From Pyrinomonadaceae bacterium (GTDB lineage Bacteria; Acidobacteriota; Blastocatellia; Pyrinomonadales; Pyrinomonadaceae), in NCBI GenBank assembly GCA_021228405.1, contig JAJQRF010000015.1, positions 19,466 to 83,465 of the forward strand: a stretch of DNA of 64,000 nucleotides. Reading direction: 5' to 3'. Shown in pieces: positions 43,343-53,123 of the stretch. The stretch's first letter is position 1, and every line of letters begins with the position of its first letter. The notes beneath the pieces are model-generated. The model was not told the DNA's origin and made no database searches. It saw only the letters and a list, made by a program, of their open reading frames with translations. Position numbers and translations under genes: made by a program.

Positions 43343-44284
43343 ATGAACAAACCGTTTCGCCGCCGTGATCTGCTTGGCATCCGCAATCTTTCCGCCGATG
43401 AGATCGTCGGCATTTTGAATACTGCCGAGAATTTCCGCGAGATCAATTCGCGTGAGATCAAAAAAGTTCCGACCTTGCGCGGCAAGACAGTCATTAATCT
43501 GTTTTTCGAGAATTCGACGCGCACACGGACGAGTTTCGAGCTGGCGGCGAAACGCCTTTCGGCGGATGCGGTGAATATTTCGGTTTCTTCTTCGAGCGTG
43601 ACAAAGGGCGAAACGCTCGTCGATACCGCGCTCAATCTCGATGCGATGCAGCCTGATTGCATCGTCGTGCGCCATTCGAGCGCGGGCGTTCCGCACCAAT
43701 TGGCAAAGGTTTCAAAAGCGGCGATCGTCAACGCGGGCGACGGTGCGAACGAACATCCGACGCAGGCTTTGCTCGATGCGATGACGATTCGCGAACACAA
43801 AGGCACGATTGCGGGTTTGGAAGTGGCAATCGTCGGCGACATTCTGCACAGCCGCGTGGCACGTTCAAACATTCATTTATTAACCAAACTCGGCGCGAAG
43901 GTTCGCGTGGCGGGACCGAAAACGCTTGTTCCGAGCGATTTCGCGCATCTGGTCGAAGACAATCTGCAAGTCTGCGAGCATATCGAGGATGCGATTGAGA
44001 AAGCCGATGTCGTGATGATCCTGCGAATCCAGAAAGAGCGGATGGATTCGGCATATTTCCCGACTTTGCGCGAATATTCGATTCATTACGGCTTGACGAA
44101 CGAACGCTTGGAGCTGGCGAAAAAGGATGCGATCGTGCTTCATCCGGGACCGATGAACCGCGGTATCGAAATCTCGTCCGATGTCGCCGACAGTTCGCGT
44201 TCGCTTATCTTAGACCAGGTAAAATACGGTGTCGCCGTCCGAATGGCGGTTCTCTATCTCGCCACCGGCGGAACGGCGAATTAA
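43343..44284 (+). CDS. pyrB: Aspartate carbamoyltransferase catalytic subunit
   Basis: Catalyses carbamoyl phosphate plus aspartate to carbamoyl aspartate in pyrimidine synthesis. Seen: the phosphate motif [19 protein letters not shown], the aspartate-side motif with [32 protein letters not shown], and [16 protein letters not shown]. Length 313 residues. A regulatory pyrI was not seen. Confidence 0.97.
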   Translation: MNKPFRRRDLLGIRNLSADEIVGILNTAENFREINSREIKKVPTLRGKTVINLFFENSTRTRTSFELAAKRLSADAVNISVSSSSVTKGETLVDTALNLDAMQPDCIVVRHSSAGVPHQLAKVSKAAIVNAGDGANEHPTQALLDAMTIREHKGTIAGLEVAIVGDILHSRVARSNIHLLTKLGAKVRVAGPKTLVPSDFAHLVEDNLQVCEHIEDAIEKADVVMILRIQKERMDSAYFPTLREYSIHYGLTNERLELAKKDAIVLHPGPMNRGIEISSDVADSSRSLILDQVKYGVAVRMAVLYLATGGTAN

Positions 44285-44352
44285 GTGATAACTGATAAAT
44301 GATAACGGATAACTGTCTTCACTATCCGTTATCCGTTATCCGTTATCACTTA
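44283..44352. repeat. Hairpin of ataacgg heptamers after pyrB
   Basis: Left: aagtgataactgataaatgataacgg; right: tatccgttatccgttatccgttatcactt. Arms paired over about 28 bases. Period 7 is exact on the right arm. Follows the pyrB stop and may act as its terminator. Confidence 0.9.
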
Positions 44353-44694
44353 CTTAAGTTCATTCAGAAGCTGTTCGATCAGCGCGAGTTTGTGCGACGG
44401 GATGTCTTTTACCAATTCCTGCAAATTCTTGGCTTCGGCTTTTTCGAGTGCGAAGATCGAGTGATTTTCGGGCAAAACCGTGTCTGCATCGGGTTTCCAT
44501 TCAAACAGATCGTTCGGCGTGCAGTTGAGCGCAATGCAGAGTTTTTCAATGTCGGATACTCTCACGGAACGGCAGTGCGTTTTAAGAAAGCGGCTCGCCG
44601 TCGAAGGGTCCATTCCTATCTTTCCTACCAAAAATGCGGTCGTTCTTTCGATGCCGCGCTTTGCAATGATGTTCTTCGGGTTAAATTTCAGCAT
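44350..44694 (-). CDS. XRE-type helix-turn-helix protein
   Basis: Probable DNA-binding regulator, 114 residues from the chosen ATG at 44694. Seen: residues about 10-60 hold a Cro/C1-type HTH (GIERTTAFLVGKIGMDPSTASRFLKTH). C-terminal residues are helical and acidic. The ATG lies only about 13 bases below a TATAAT box (44704-44709), so the transcript is nearly leaderless. It lies in the accessory segment between pyrB and pyrC, is opposite to the pyr genes, and may regulate the 21-bp repeat array next to it, which is inference. Confidence 0.75.
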   Translation of the reverse strand: MLKFNPKNIIAKRGIERTTAFLVGKIGMDPSTASRFLKTHCRSVRVSDIEKLCIALNCTPNDLFEWKPDADTVLPENHSIFALEKAEAKNLQELVKDIPSHKLALIEQLLNELK

Positions 44695-44754
44695 AGTTCT
44701 TCGATTATACACGAAGTTTTTTCTTCTATATGCACAAAATTTGCTGTAATTATC

Positions 44755-44922
44755 AATATTTATCGGTAAAGCTTCAATACTTTGTGCAAAATCATCAATT
44801 ATTGATGTTGAAAATACAATATTTATCGGTGAAAGTTCAACTTTTAGTGATTAATGTTTAATTTTAAGCGGTGAAATTTCAATTTTTATTATTGAATCTT
44901 CAATTTTCACGCTTGAATGCGC
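44755..44922. repeat. Degenerate 21-bp tandem repeat, 8 units
   Basis: Eight units in register from 44755: consensus near aatttttatcggtgaaatttc, with best copies at 44755, 44818 and 44860. A weaker ninth unit may precede it. The repeats lie directly upstream of the XRE gene, 60 bases from its start. The remainder of 44695-45157 holds no gene. Confidence 0.9.
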
Positions 44923-45157
44923 GTCTGCAGGATATGAATGCTCGGCAGTAAAGAATTTTATTGATTTGTGAGGTGTTTTTGCGTAAAAATATCGGTGTTT
45001 GAAGAATTGCCGGACTTAATTTTCTCAAAGCGAATCGGCATCATCTATTTCTACAAACTCTATGGAAACCATTACACTTTACCGACCGACGGGCGGAAGA
45101 AATTGCGGATAGCAAAATTAAAAACTATTCAATGCTCTTTGAAAAGGAGTAAAACAA

Positions 45158-45733
45158 ATGCGTGAAGACAAACTAGACCTTTTCAATGTCGGGCTGAAGG
45201 ATAAGATCGTCGGATATGCCGATGACGAACTTTGGCAGTTTTTTCTCGACCGTGAAGAAATAATAAAGGAATTGGTCGATTGGAATAATCCCGACCGCCA
45301 ATATAAATTCGCCTTTCATTCGGTCTTAATTTGGTCGTATTCACACGGCAAAGAACATTTTCGGAAGATGTTTTTGAAATACAACGAATATCAGGAAGAA
45401 TATGACGTAATGATCTACAATGCCGTCGAAGATTTTTGCTTTGCGCACGATTATGTCAAGTTGGGCTACTTTGCAATCTGCGGTTATTACGACAATTCCG
45501 CTTCGTGCGATGTCAAAACCGCTGACAACGTGATGCCTGCGGTGAGCAACGAAGACGAACTGATCCACGAAAAGCAATATTTTCACCTTTTGGAAGCGCA
45601 TCATCTCAAAGGCATCATCGATTCGATGGAAAAAAACTTCGACGCAATGCCCGACAACACGCGCGAAGACCTCGAAAAAATTAAGGAAATGCACCGCAAA
45701 TCAACCGTTGATCCCGATTGGAAAGCTGCTTAA
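45158..45733 (+). CDS. Uncharacterised acidic protein
   Basis: Not recognised. 191 residues, soluble, many acidic and aromatic residues (DELWQFFLDREEIIKELVDW; YNAVEDFCFAHDYVKLGYFAICGYYDN in part as DFCFAHDYVKLGYFAICGYY). No motif of a known enzyme was seen. A strong aaggag site precedes the ATG. It lies in the accessory segment between pyrB and pyrC. Its base composition is a little more A/T-rich than its neighbours. Confidence 0.6.
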   Translation: MREDKLDLFNVGLKDKIVGYADDELWQFFLDREEIIKELVDWNNPDRQYKFAFHSVLIWSYSHGKEHFRKMFLKYNEYQEEYDVMIYNAVEDFCFAHDYVKLGYFAICGYYDNSASCDVKTADNVMPAVSNEDELIHEKQYFHLLEAHHLKGIIDSMEKNFDAMPDNTREDLEKIKEMHRKSTVDPDWKAA

Positions 45734-45841
45734 TTATTTTTCCGATTAATAAATAATGTGAGATCGTTTCAAAATATCGTGTTCAACGAATTTAGAAGAA
45801 ATAATTTTTTCGGTTAAAATACTCGGCAAGAGGTTTTTAAA

Positions 45842-46075
45842 ATGACGCAGATAACGCTACAAAACGCGGAAAAAAGTTGGTCGGAAATTTTGCAGAAAGC
45901 ACTAAACGGTGAAGAATTCATCATCGAACGCGACGGCAAACCCGTCGCCAAACTTTCGCCCATCAAAGCAGACGAAGATTGGTTCGGAATGGATGACGGT
46001 AAAATTTGGATTGCCGACGATTTCGACGAAACACCTGAAGAATTTTTGGAAATTATCGGTGAAAAAAGAAAATAG
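45842..46075 (+). CDS. Antitoxin, Phd/YefM family
   Basis: Antitoxin of a type II toxin-antitoxin pair, 77 residues. Seen: Phd-like fold MTQITLQNAEKSWSEILQKALNGEEFIIERDGKPVAKLSPI. The acidic tail with DDFDETPEEFLEIIG would bind the toxin. The stop codon overlaps the GTG of the toxin gene by one base. Confidence 0.88.
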   Translation: MTQITLQNAEKSWSEILQKALNGEEFIIERDGKPVAKLSPIKADEDWFGMDDGKIWIADDFDETPEEFLEIIGEKRK

Positions 46076-46473
46076 TGCAGATTTTGATCGATACACAGAT
46101 TTTTCTTTGGTTATTCGGCAATTCAAGTCGGATTTCTAATAATGTCCGAAATCTTCTGATAGATCCGAACAACACGATTTACTTTTCAGCCTCAAGTGCA
46201 TGGGAAATAGCCATAAAATACGGCAACGGCAAACTACAACTTCCCGATAAACCCGAGATTTTTGTTCCCGACAGAATGAAAAGAGCAAAGTTCGTTTGGC
46301 TTGAAATAAATCACGAACACGGTTTAGCCGTTTCCAAATTACCACAAATACATAAAGACCCTTTTGACCGTCTGTTAATAACGCAAGCTATTTTCGAGAA
46401 TCTGACGCTCTTATCTGCTGACAGCATCTTCGGCAATTATTCGGTCAACTTAATAGATGCAAATACTTTTTAA
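46075..46473 (+). CDS. VapC-like PIN-domain toxin
   Basis: Probable ribonuclease toxin, 132 residues. Seen: PIN acidic residues Asp6 (ILIDTQIFLWLF), Glu44 (SAWEIAIK), Asp93 (KDPFDRLLITQA) and Asp near 112 (LSADSIF). Start is GTG at 46075, one base overlap with the antitoxin stop (TAGTG). The pair is complete and probably functional. Confidence 0.9.
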   Translation: MQILIDTQIFLWLFGNSSRISNNVRNLLIDPNNTIYFSASSAWEIAIKYGNGKLQLPDKPEIFVPDRMKRAKFVWLEINHEHGLAVSKLPQIHKDPFDRLLITQAIFENLTLLSADSIFGNYSVNLIDANTF

Positions 46474-46500
46474 TATTAAATAGAATGAAAAGGCAATCTT

Positions 46501-47139
46501 ATGAAAATGACAGTCAAATATTGGGATGGAAAAAGAAATTATGGTTCAGGAGAAAATTCTACAAAATATTCCGTTTCCGTCAGTAATCCATATAAAGATG
46601 AAATAAAAATAGAATTTAACTTTACATCTATCCCTAAAGGAAAAAATACTAATCATAACAATCAATCTTACATTCAGAACGGAGAAATTCAGTTACCCAA
46701 AAGACAGGCATTGGCACTTGCTTCGGCTATAATCTCGACCTATCAAGCTTTAGATAGTAATGATTCTGCATTACCTGTTAATTTAGAAATGAATGAATAT
46801 GATTTAATTTATTGGATTGAAGAAGGAACTACTTATTACCGTTTTGCTGAATTGATTAAAGCAAAAGATTCAGATGTGTTGGAAGAGCTTGAAAAAGAGA
46901 TGAATAACCAGCAGCGTCCTAATAATTATCACAGTCTTGAAAAACTTATTAACTATATAAAACCTTCATTATTTAACAAAAAAAATGAAAGCAGATCAGA
47001 AATTTATACGAAAGTTTCGCAAATAGTCGAAGAAATAAAGTCGGAAATTCTGAAAAACTCTTACATACCTTTGAGAATAGCCAAAAACATTCAGAATAAG
47101 CTTAAAGTAAATGAAATTGAGATTAATCAAAAAAAATAA
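46501..47139 (+). CDS. Uncharacterised protein abutting pyrC
   Basis: Not recognised, 212 residues, polar and Asn/Lys-rich with a beta-rich first half (YSVSVSNPYKDEIKIEFNF) and a helical tail (EIYTKVSQIVEEIKSEILKNS). The DNA is clearly more A/T-rich than its neighbours, a hint of later acquisition. The stop codon directly abuts the pyrC ATG (TAAATG), so insertion here kept pyrC in a close transcription unit. Confidence 0.6.
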   Translation: MKMTVKYWDGKRNYGSGENSTKYSVSVSNPYKDEIKIEFNFTSIPKGKNTNHNNQSYIQNGEIQLPKRQALALASAIISTYQALDSNDSALPVNLEMNEYDLIYWIEEGTTYYRFAELIKAKDSDVLEELEKEMNNQQRPNNYHSLEKLINYIKPSLFNKKNESRSEIYTKVSQIVEEIKSEILKNSYIPLRIAKNIQNKLKVNEIEINQKK

Positions 47140-48423
47140 ATGAAACTCTTAATTGCAAACGGACATTTAATCGACCCGAACGAAGGACAGAACAGCGGAA
47201 AAAATTTATTGATCGAAGACGGCATCGTGAAGGCTTGGCTCGGTGCGAACGAGTCTGCGCCTGAAGATGCGGAAGTTTTCGACGCTTCGGGGATGATCGT
47301 CGCGCCCGGCTTTATCGATCTGCACGTTCACCTGCGCGAACCGGGACAGGAACATAAGGAAACCATTGCGACGGGTGCGGCGGCGGCGGTCGCGGGCGGT
47401 TGGACGAGCGTTTGCCCGATGCCGAACACGAATCCCGTCAACGACAGCGCGGCGATCACGCGTTATATGATCGAACAGGCGGAACGCGCCGGGTTTGCAA
47501 ACGTTTTTCCCGTCGGCGCGATCACGAAGGAATCTTCGGGGACGGAGTTAGCTGAAATGGGCGAGATGAAGGCGGCGGGCGCGGTTGCCGTTTCGGACGA
47601 CGGGCGACCCGTTCCGAATGCGGGAATGATGCGCCGTGCAATGGAATACGCGAAGGATTTCGATCTGCCCGTCGTCGATCATTGCGAAGATAAATCGCTC
47701 TCATCGGGCGGCGTGATGCACGAAGGCAAGATTTCCCTGCTGTTAGGTTTGAGAGGAATGCCCGCGCTCGCGGAAGATTTGGACGCGGTGCGCGACATTT
47801 ATCTGGCAAAGGAAACGGGCGCACATATTCACATCGCGCATATTTCGACGAAAGGCGCGCTCGAAGCCGTCCGCCGTGCGAAAGCCGAAGGCATCAACGT
47901 CACCTGCGAAGTCACGCCGCATCATTTTACGCTCACCGATAAAGCCGTCGAAGGCTATGACACGAACACGAAAATGTCGCCGCCGCTGAGAAGCGCGGAG
48001 CATCTCAAAGCGATTCTGGAAGGCTTGAAAGACGGCACGATCGACGCGATCGCAACCGATCACGCACCGCATCACGCCGACGAAAAAGCCCTCGAATACG
48101 ACCGCGCACCGATGGGCATCACTGGTCTGGAAACGGCGGTCGGTTTGGCGTTTAACGAGTTGGTTCACAAAGGAATTATCGATCTCGTGCAGCTTGTGAA
48201 ACTTTGCTCGTCGAATCCCGCGAAGATTTTCAACATCCCGAATCGCGGAACTTTAAAGGTCGGTTCGGTTGCCGACATCACGATTCTCGACCCCGATCTG
48301 GTCTGGACTTATCGAAACGCGGATTCAAGATCGAAATCGAAAAATTCGCCGTTCGACAACTGGCAATTTACAGGCGGCGCAGTTGCCACGATCGTCGGCG
48401 GAAAAATCGTTTATAAAAAGTGA
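47140..48423 (+). CDS. pyrC: Dihydroorotase, class I type
   Basis: Zinc amidohydrolase closing carbamoyl aspartate to dihydroorotate. Seen: metal motif [45 protein letters not shown], and [12 protein letters not shown]. Length 427 residues. Class I rather than E. coli-like, as common in this phylum. It is preceded directly by the accessory genes, unlike the usual close pyrB-pyrC order. Confidence 0.96.
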   Translation: MKLLIANGHLIDPNEGQNSGKNLLIEDGIVKAWLGANESAPEDAEVFDASGMIVAPGFIDLHVHLREPGQEHKETIATGAAAAVAGGWTSVCPMPNTNPVNDSAAITRYMIEQAERAGFANVFPVGAITKESSGTELAEMGEMKAAGAVAVSDDGRPVPNAGMMRRAMEYAKDFDLPVVDHCEDKSLSSGGVMHEGKISLLLGLRGMPALAEDLDAVRDIYLAKETGAHIHIAHISTKGALEAVRRAKAEGINVTCEVTPHHFTLTDKAVEGYDTNTKMSPPLRSAEHLKAILEGLKDGTIDAIATDHAPHHADEKALEYDRAPMGITGLETAVGLAFNELVHKGIIDLVQLVKLCSSNPAKIFNIPNRGTLKVGSVADITILDPDLVWTYRNADSRSKSKNSPFDNWQFTGGAVATIVGGKIVYKK

Positions 48424-48482
48424 ATAACGGATAACGGAAAAACTATCCGTTATCCGTTATTCACTATCCGTTATCTGCTATC
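48422..48482. repeat. Hairpin of ataacgg heptamers after pyrC
   Basis: gaataacggataacgg pairs with ccgttatccgttattc. Same words as the hairpin after pyrB; ends immediately before the start of the next gene. Confidence 0.9.
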
Positions 48483-48484
48483 TT

Positions 48485-49711
48485 ATGAATGACAATAAAA
48501 CAGCTTCAATCGAAGAAATTCGCGCACATTTTCCGGCTTTGAATCGCATTTGCAACGGCTTTCCCGTCGCCTATTTCGACGGTCCGGGCGGCACGCAAGT
48601 TCCGCGCTCGGTGGTCGAAGCGATGAACGATTATCTTTTTAATCACAATGCCAATTCGCATTGGGCGTATCCTTCGAGCGCGGAAACGGACGAAATAATC
48701 TTGAATTCGCGCCGCGCCTTTGCCGATTTTTTGAATTGTTCGGCGGACGAGGTCGCGTTCGGGCAGAATATGACTTCGCTGACCTTTCATCTGGCGCGCG
48801 CGTTGGGCAGAAATTTTACTTCGGACGACGAAATTATCGTGACCGAACTCGATCATCACGCCAATGTCGATACGTGGCGTTCGCTCGAAAAGGAACGCGG
48901 CGTGAAGATTCGCGTCGTGCCGATGGACATTGAAAGCGGCACGCTGGAATTTGGCGAACTCGAAAATCTCTTAAATTCAAAGACGAAACTGCTCGCCATC
49001 GGCGCGGCTTCAAACGCCATCGGCACGATGCCCGATGTCAAAAAAGCGTGCGAAACGGCACGGGCGAACAACACTCTGAGCTTTGTCGATGCGGTTCATT
49101 ACGCGGCGCACAGCCTCATCGACGTGCAGGATTTCGGCTGTGATTTTCTCGCGTGCTCGGCATATAAATTTTACGGTCCGCACATCGGGATTCTTTTCGG
49201 ACGCAAAGAAATTATGGAAACGATCGATTTTCCGAAACTGCGCCCTGCACCGAATAACTCTCCCGAACGCGCCGAAACCGGAACGCAGAGCCACGAATCC
49301 ATCGCCGGGGCGGGCGCAACGGTCGAATTTCTCGCGTCGCTCTCAAACGGTGAAACGCGCCGCGAAAAACTGCAAAATTCATTCGCCGCAATCCATTTGC
49401 GCAAAATGGAATTATTCAAAACGCTCTGGAACAATTTAGGCGAAATAAACGGCGTGACGCTTTTCGGATTAAACCCGGAAGCGCGCCGAACCCCGACGAT
49501 CGCGTTTAAGGTCAACGATTTTGAAGCCCGAACCGTCACCGAAAAACTCGCCGCACGCGGAGTTTTCACCTCGCACGGCGATTTTTACGCCTCAACCGTC
49601 GTCGAAAAGTTAGGTCTGCAAAATCAGGGTTTGGTTCGTGCGGGAATCGCTTGTTACACCAATGCGGACGAGATCGAACGATTGATCGAAGGCGTGAGAA
49701 GTTTGATTTGA
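48485..49711 (+). CDS. Cysteine desulfurase-like class V aminotransferase
   Basis: PLP enzyme of the class V family, similar to the VC1184-type group of cysteine desulfurase-like proteins (TIGR01976). Seen: YFDGPGGTQVP, NMTSLTFHLARAL, LDHHANVDTW, FVDAVHYAAH, and the PLP lysine in CSAYKFYGPHIG. 408 residues. The Cys needed for a sulfurtransferase reaction is not clearly placed, so a different substrate, such as kynurenine-like or selenocysteine, cannot be excluded. Confidence 0.88.
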   Translation: MNDNKTASIEEIRAHFPALNRICNGFPVAYFDGPGGTQVPRSVVEAMNDYLFNHNANSHWAYPSSAETDEIILNSRRAFADFLNCSADEVAFGQNMTSLTFHLARALGRNFTSDDEIIVTELDHHANVDTWRSLEKERGVKIRVVPMDIESGTLEFGELENLLNSKTKLLAIGAASNAIGTMPDVKKACETARANNTLSFVDAVHYAAHSLIDVQDFGCDFLACSAYKFYGPHIGILFGRKEIMETIDFPKLRPAPNNSPERAETGTQSHESIAGAGATVEFLASLSNGETRREKLQNSFAAIHLRKMELFKTLWNNLGEINGVTLFGLNPEARRTPTIAFKVNDFEARTVTEKLAARGVFTSHGDFYASTVVEKLGLQNQGLVRAGIACYTNADEIERLIEGVRSLI

Positions 49712-49721
49712 AGAAGAAAAT

Positions 49722-49842
49722 TTGCCCACGAAAGACACGAAAAAACACGAAATAAAGACAAAATGAAATCAATCTAAAAACAATTCAAAGAAATCTTTTC
49801 TCTTGCTGTTTTTCGTATCTTTCGTGTCTTTCGTGAGCAAAA
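49722..49842. repeat. Hairpin of cacgaaa-type words
   Basis: Left arm ttgcccacgaaagacacgaa from 49722, right arm cgtatctttcgtgtctttcg to 49842 with gagcaa. Similar to 9701-9790 and 53038-53119. It lies between the convergent aminotransferase and kinase genes. Confidence 0.88.
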
Positions 49843-49849
49843 AAAACCC

Positions 49850-52800
49850 TTAACCGCCGTTCCAATAATTTACCTTTCCGCTCACATCGACGCTTATCAG
49901 GGATTTTCCGTCGGGCGTAAATTTCAGATTGTTTACTTGTTTCTGGCTTGCCGTGAAAGCCAGAACCTGTTCGCCCGTTTCCGTGTTCCAGAGCCGGATC
50001 ACGCCGACATCGCTTGCCGTCGCCAGCCTTTTCCCGTCGGGGGAAAATTCGACCGCGTAAATTCCCGCGCTCATTCCCGTCAGTTCGTGAACGAGTTTTT
50101 TATCGGAAACGCGCCAGATTCGCGCCGTATCGTCCGCGCCCGTCGCGGCGAGAAATTTCCCGTCGGGCGAAAACGCGACTTTGAAAAGCGGTTTCGTATT
50201 ACCGCTGAAAACCGCGATCTCATTTCCCGTTTCCGCATCGAAAAGTTTGACGAGCTTATCGTTTCCGCCGCTTGCGAAAAGCTTGCCGTCGGGCGAAAAC
50301 GCCAGACCTTTAAGAATGTCGGGCGAAGCCTTGACCGACAAAATCTCCGCGCCCGAATCCGTGTTCAGACACTTAATATTCCCGTCTTCACTGCTCAACA
50401 GAATCCTTTCGCCGTCAGACGAAAAATCTATCCCGTAAACATTCCGGTCGAATGCTTTGACGCGCCTGATTTCCGTTCCGTTTTCGGCATTTATCAATGA
50501 ATAATAGCCTTCGCGCTCGCCGAATGCGACGATCTTTTTAGTATCGGAATAGTCGGTCACGAAGCTGTTTATCTTCGATTTGACCGCCCAAATCTTTTCT
50601 TTTTTCGCCAGATTCCACGCCGTAATTTCAAAGGTCGCCGGCGACCAGCCGAAACCTTTTTTATCAGTGATCGACGGCACGAAATTTGAATTATTGGTCA
50701 AAACCGCGTTGCCGCCGAGAAGTTTTCCGGTATCCCAAAAACTCAGATTAAAATCCGCCGAAGCCGTTGCAAGTCTTGTCCAATCGGGCGAAAAAACGAC
50801 TTCGTGAACGCCCGAAAAATGCCCGCGCAGTTCGTTGATGACTTCGCCCGTCGCGACATCGACAAACTTGATCGTGCGGTCGCCGCTTCCCGTCACGAGA
50901 GTTTTTCCGTCAGCCGAAAATGCGAGCGATTTGACGTTTGCCTGATGAATTTTCAAGACCTTCAAAACCTCGAACGTGTCGAGATCGACAAAGATCACGT
51001 CGCCGCTGTAACTGCCGAGCGCGAGCGTTTTTTCGAGCGGTGAAAAAACGATCTTCCAACCGTTTAAGGTCGCATTTTTTTCGTTGTAATAGTTTACGTC
51101 AGCCTGTTTTTTGAGCCACGTTTTCGTATCGTAAACAGCCAGCGTTTCAAACCCCAGAACCGCGAGTTTGTCGCCGTTTTTGGAAAACTGAACGTCGGTC
51201 AGTTCAACGCCCTTTTCGGGAACGGAAAACGAAAAACGTTTTAATTCCGTGCCGTTTCCGGCATCCCAGACGATCAGATTTCCGTCGCCGCTTCCCGTCG
51301 CGATCAATTTCCCGTCGGGCGAAACGTCGATGGCGCGGACGCGTTTCGTGTAGCCTTTGAGCGTCATTATCTCTTTCGCGGTTTCGGTTTCGTAGATGCG
51401 GACGAGCGGCGCGGAACTTGAACTGCTCGAAACGGCAAAGCGTTTTCCGTCAGGAAAAAAAGCGACTTTCCACGCTCCGCGCTGTTCCTGCGACTGTATC
51501 ATCGCGCCCGTTTCGACATTCCAGATGCGCACGAAATTATCGTTGCAAGCGGAAACGATAAATTTTCCGTCGGGCGAAAATTCCGCGCTCCAGACCTCGT
51601 CGGGATGCTGAAAAAAGGCGGTCTTGGTCGGCGGTTCGAGCAGATTTTTCAAAAAATACCATTCAAACCCGCGCAAATCTTCTTCGCCGTCGGCGGGCGC
51701 GTATTTTTCGACAAGTTCTTTCAAACGATTCAGGTTCGCGTGTTCGTATTCGTTTGCGGCAAGGATCATTTCCGCCGAATAAGCGGCACGGCGGTTTTCA
51801 CGCGCCTGAAATTGTTCGTTGCGAAATTGCCACGCAAACGTTATCAGCCATCCGATTATCAAAAACGAAACGAGCAGACCGACCGCCGATTCGATGCGGT
51901 GACGCTGAATGTATTTTTTTAGACGATACACGGAAGTCGCCGGGCGCACCGAGATCGGCAGATTTTCGAGGTAATTTTGAATGTCGTGACTGAAATCCGC
52001 GACCGTTTGATAACGTTCCGAAACGTCTTTGCACAAGGCTTTGAGAACGATTAAATCCAGTTCCGAATTTGAAATTTGCAATCCGGAATCTGAAACGAGC
52101 GAAGGCGCAAGCGGTTCTTTTGTCTGCACGATATTCAAAATCTCATTAAGCGATTTGTTTTTGAAATCGTGCGGACGTTTGCCCGTCAAAAGTTCGTAAA
52201 GAATCACGCCGAGGCTGTAAACATCGGACGCGACCGTGATATTTTCGCCGTTTATCTGTTCGGGCGAAGCGTATTCGAGCGTCAGGGCATTGCCCTCGAA
52301 GGTCTTGTTTTCGGTAAAATTAAAGGCTTCCGCGTCCAGAAGTTTGGCGATGCCGAAATCGAGCAGTTTAACTTTGCCGTTTTTCGTGACGAAAATATTA
52401 TTCGGTTTCAGGTCGCGGTGAACGATCAGATTTTGATGCGCGAACGAAACCGTCTGGCAAACTTCCCCGAAGATTTTCAGTTTTTCGGTTTCGTCGAGCC
52501 TGTTTTCGTTGCAGTAAACGTTGAGCGGAAAACCGTCAACGTATTCCATCACGATGTAAGGTTTATCGCCTTCGGTCGTGCCGCCGTCGAGAATTTGCGC
52601 GATGTTCGGATGTTCGAGCCGTGCGAGAATCTGGCGTTCGCGGCGGAAATTTTCGGCGGATTGTTTGCGGTTTTCAAACGGCGGAACGATTTTGACAGCG
52701 ACTTCCTTTTCAAAATCGTCGATGCGCGAAGCGAGATAAACCGCGCTCATTCCGCCCGCGCCGAGCAACGTTTTCAAACGATACGCGCCGATCTTTTTAC

Positions 52801-53029
52801 CGGCAAATTCGTCCGTTTCGTTTTCGATGAAATGCTTGACGGGCGTAAATTCGCGCTTTTCGATGAAGTCGCCGGATTCATCGAGCGACGCAAGAAGCTG
52901 TAGAACTTCGCGTTTCAAATCCGCATCTTCGCGGCATCGTTCATCGAGAATCCGTTCGCGCTCGACGGTCAAAACTTCGAGAACTTCGTCTAAAATCGAA
53001 TCAATCTGTTTGAAACGCTCTTGGTTCAT
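49850..53029 (-). CDS. Ser/Thr protein kinase with WD40 propellers
   Basis: Membrane-anchored kinase, 1059 residues. Residues 1-75 are an N-terminal helical domain (ILDEVLEVLTVERERILDERC). Kinase domain about 80-350: LLGAGGMSAVYLA, VAVKIV, HRDLKPNN, DFGIAKLL, YASPEQ. One membrane segment near 390 (AVGLLVSFLIIGWLITFAW). The C-terminal 600 residues hold about a dozen WD40 units (FSPDGKFIVSACNDNFVRIWN), probably two propellers, on the outside. It follows the ECF sigma gene with a 94-base gap and is likely co-transcribed; pairs of this kind suggest that the kinase controls the sigma factor. Confidence 0.93.
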   Translation of the reverse strand: MNQERFKQIDSILDEVLEVLTVERERILDERCREDADLKREVLQLLASLDESGDFIEKREFTPVKHFIENETDEFAGKKIGAYRLKTLLGAGGMSAVYLASRIDDFEKEVAVKIVPPFENRKQSAENFRRERQILARLEHPNIAQILDGGTTEGDKPYIVMEYVDGFPLNVYCNENRLDETEKLKIFGEVCQTVSFAHQNLIVHRDLKPNNIFVTKNGKVKLLDFGIAKLLDAEAFNFTENKTFEGNALTLEYASPEQINGENITVASDVYSLGVILYELLTGKRPHDFKNKSLNEILNIVQTKEPLAPSLVSDSGLQISNSELDLIVLKALCKDVSERYQTVADFSHDIQNYLENLPISVRPATSVYRLKKYIQRHRIESAVGLLVSFLIIGWLITFAWQFRNEQFQARENRRAAYSAEMILAANEYEHANLNRLKELVEKYAPADGEEDLRGFEWYFLKNLLEPPTKTAFFQHPDEVWSAEFSPDGKFIVSACNDNFVRIWNVETGAMIQSQEQRGAWKVAFFPDGKRFAVSSSSSSAPLVRIYETETAKEIMTLKGYTKRVRAIDVSPDGKLIATGSGDGNLIVWDAGNGTELKRFSFSVPEKGVELTDVQFSKNGDKLAVLGFETLAVYDTKTWLKKQADVNYYNEKNATLNGWKIVFSPLEKTLALGSYSGDVIFVDLDTFEVLKVLKIHQANVKSLAFSADGKTLVTGSGDRTIKFVDVATGEVINELRGHFSGVHEVVFSPDWTRLATASADFNLSFWDTGKLLGGNAVLTNNSNFVPSITDKKGFGWSPATFEITAWNLAKKEKIWAVKSKINSFVTDYSDTKKIVAFGEREGYYSLINAENGTEIRRVKAFDRNVYGIDFSSDGERILLSSEDGNIKCLNTDSGAEILSVKASPDILKGLAFSPDGKLFASGGNDKLVKLFDAETGNEIAVFSGNTKPLFKVAFSPDGKFLAATGADDTARIWRVSDKKLVHELTGMSAGIYAVEFSPDGKRLATASDVGVIRLWNTETGEQVLAFTASQKQVNNLKFTPDGKSLISVDVSGKVNYWNGG

Positions 53030-53037
53030 TTATTTTT

Positions 53038-53119
53038 TGCCCACGAAATGCACGAAAGAAACGAAAAAAGAGAAAAATTATTTGTTTTACTTTCGTGATT
53101 TTCGTGTATTTCGTGGGCA
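53038..53119. repeat. Hairpin of cacgaaa-type words between sigma and kinase genes
   Basis: tgcccacgaaatgcacgaaa pairs with tttcgtgtatttcgtgggca. Same type as at 9701 and 49722. It could affect the relative expression of the two co-directional genes. Confidence 0.88.
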
Positions 53120-53123
53120 GAAA

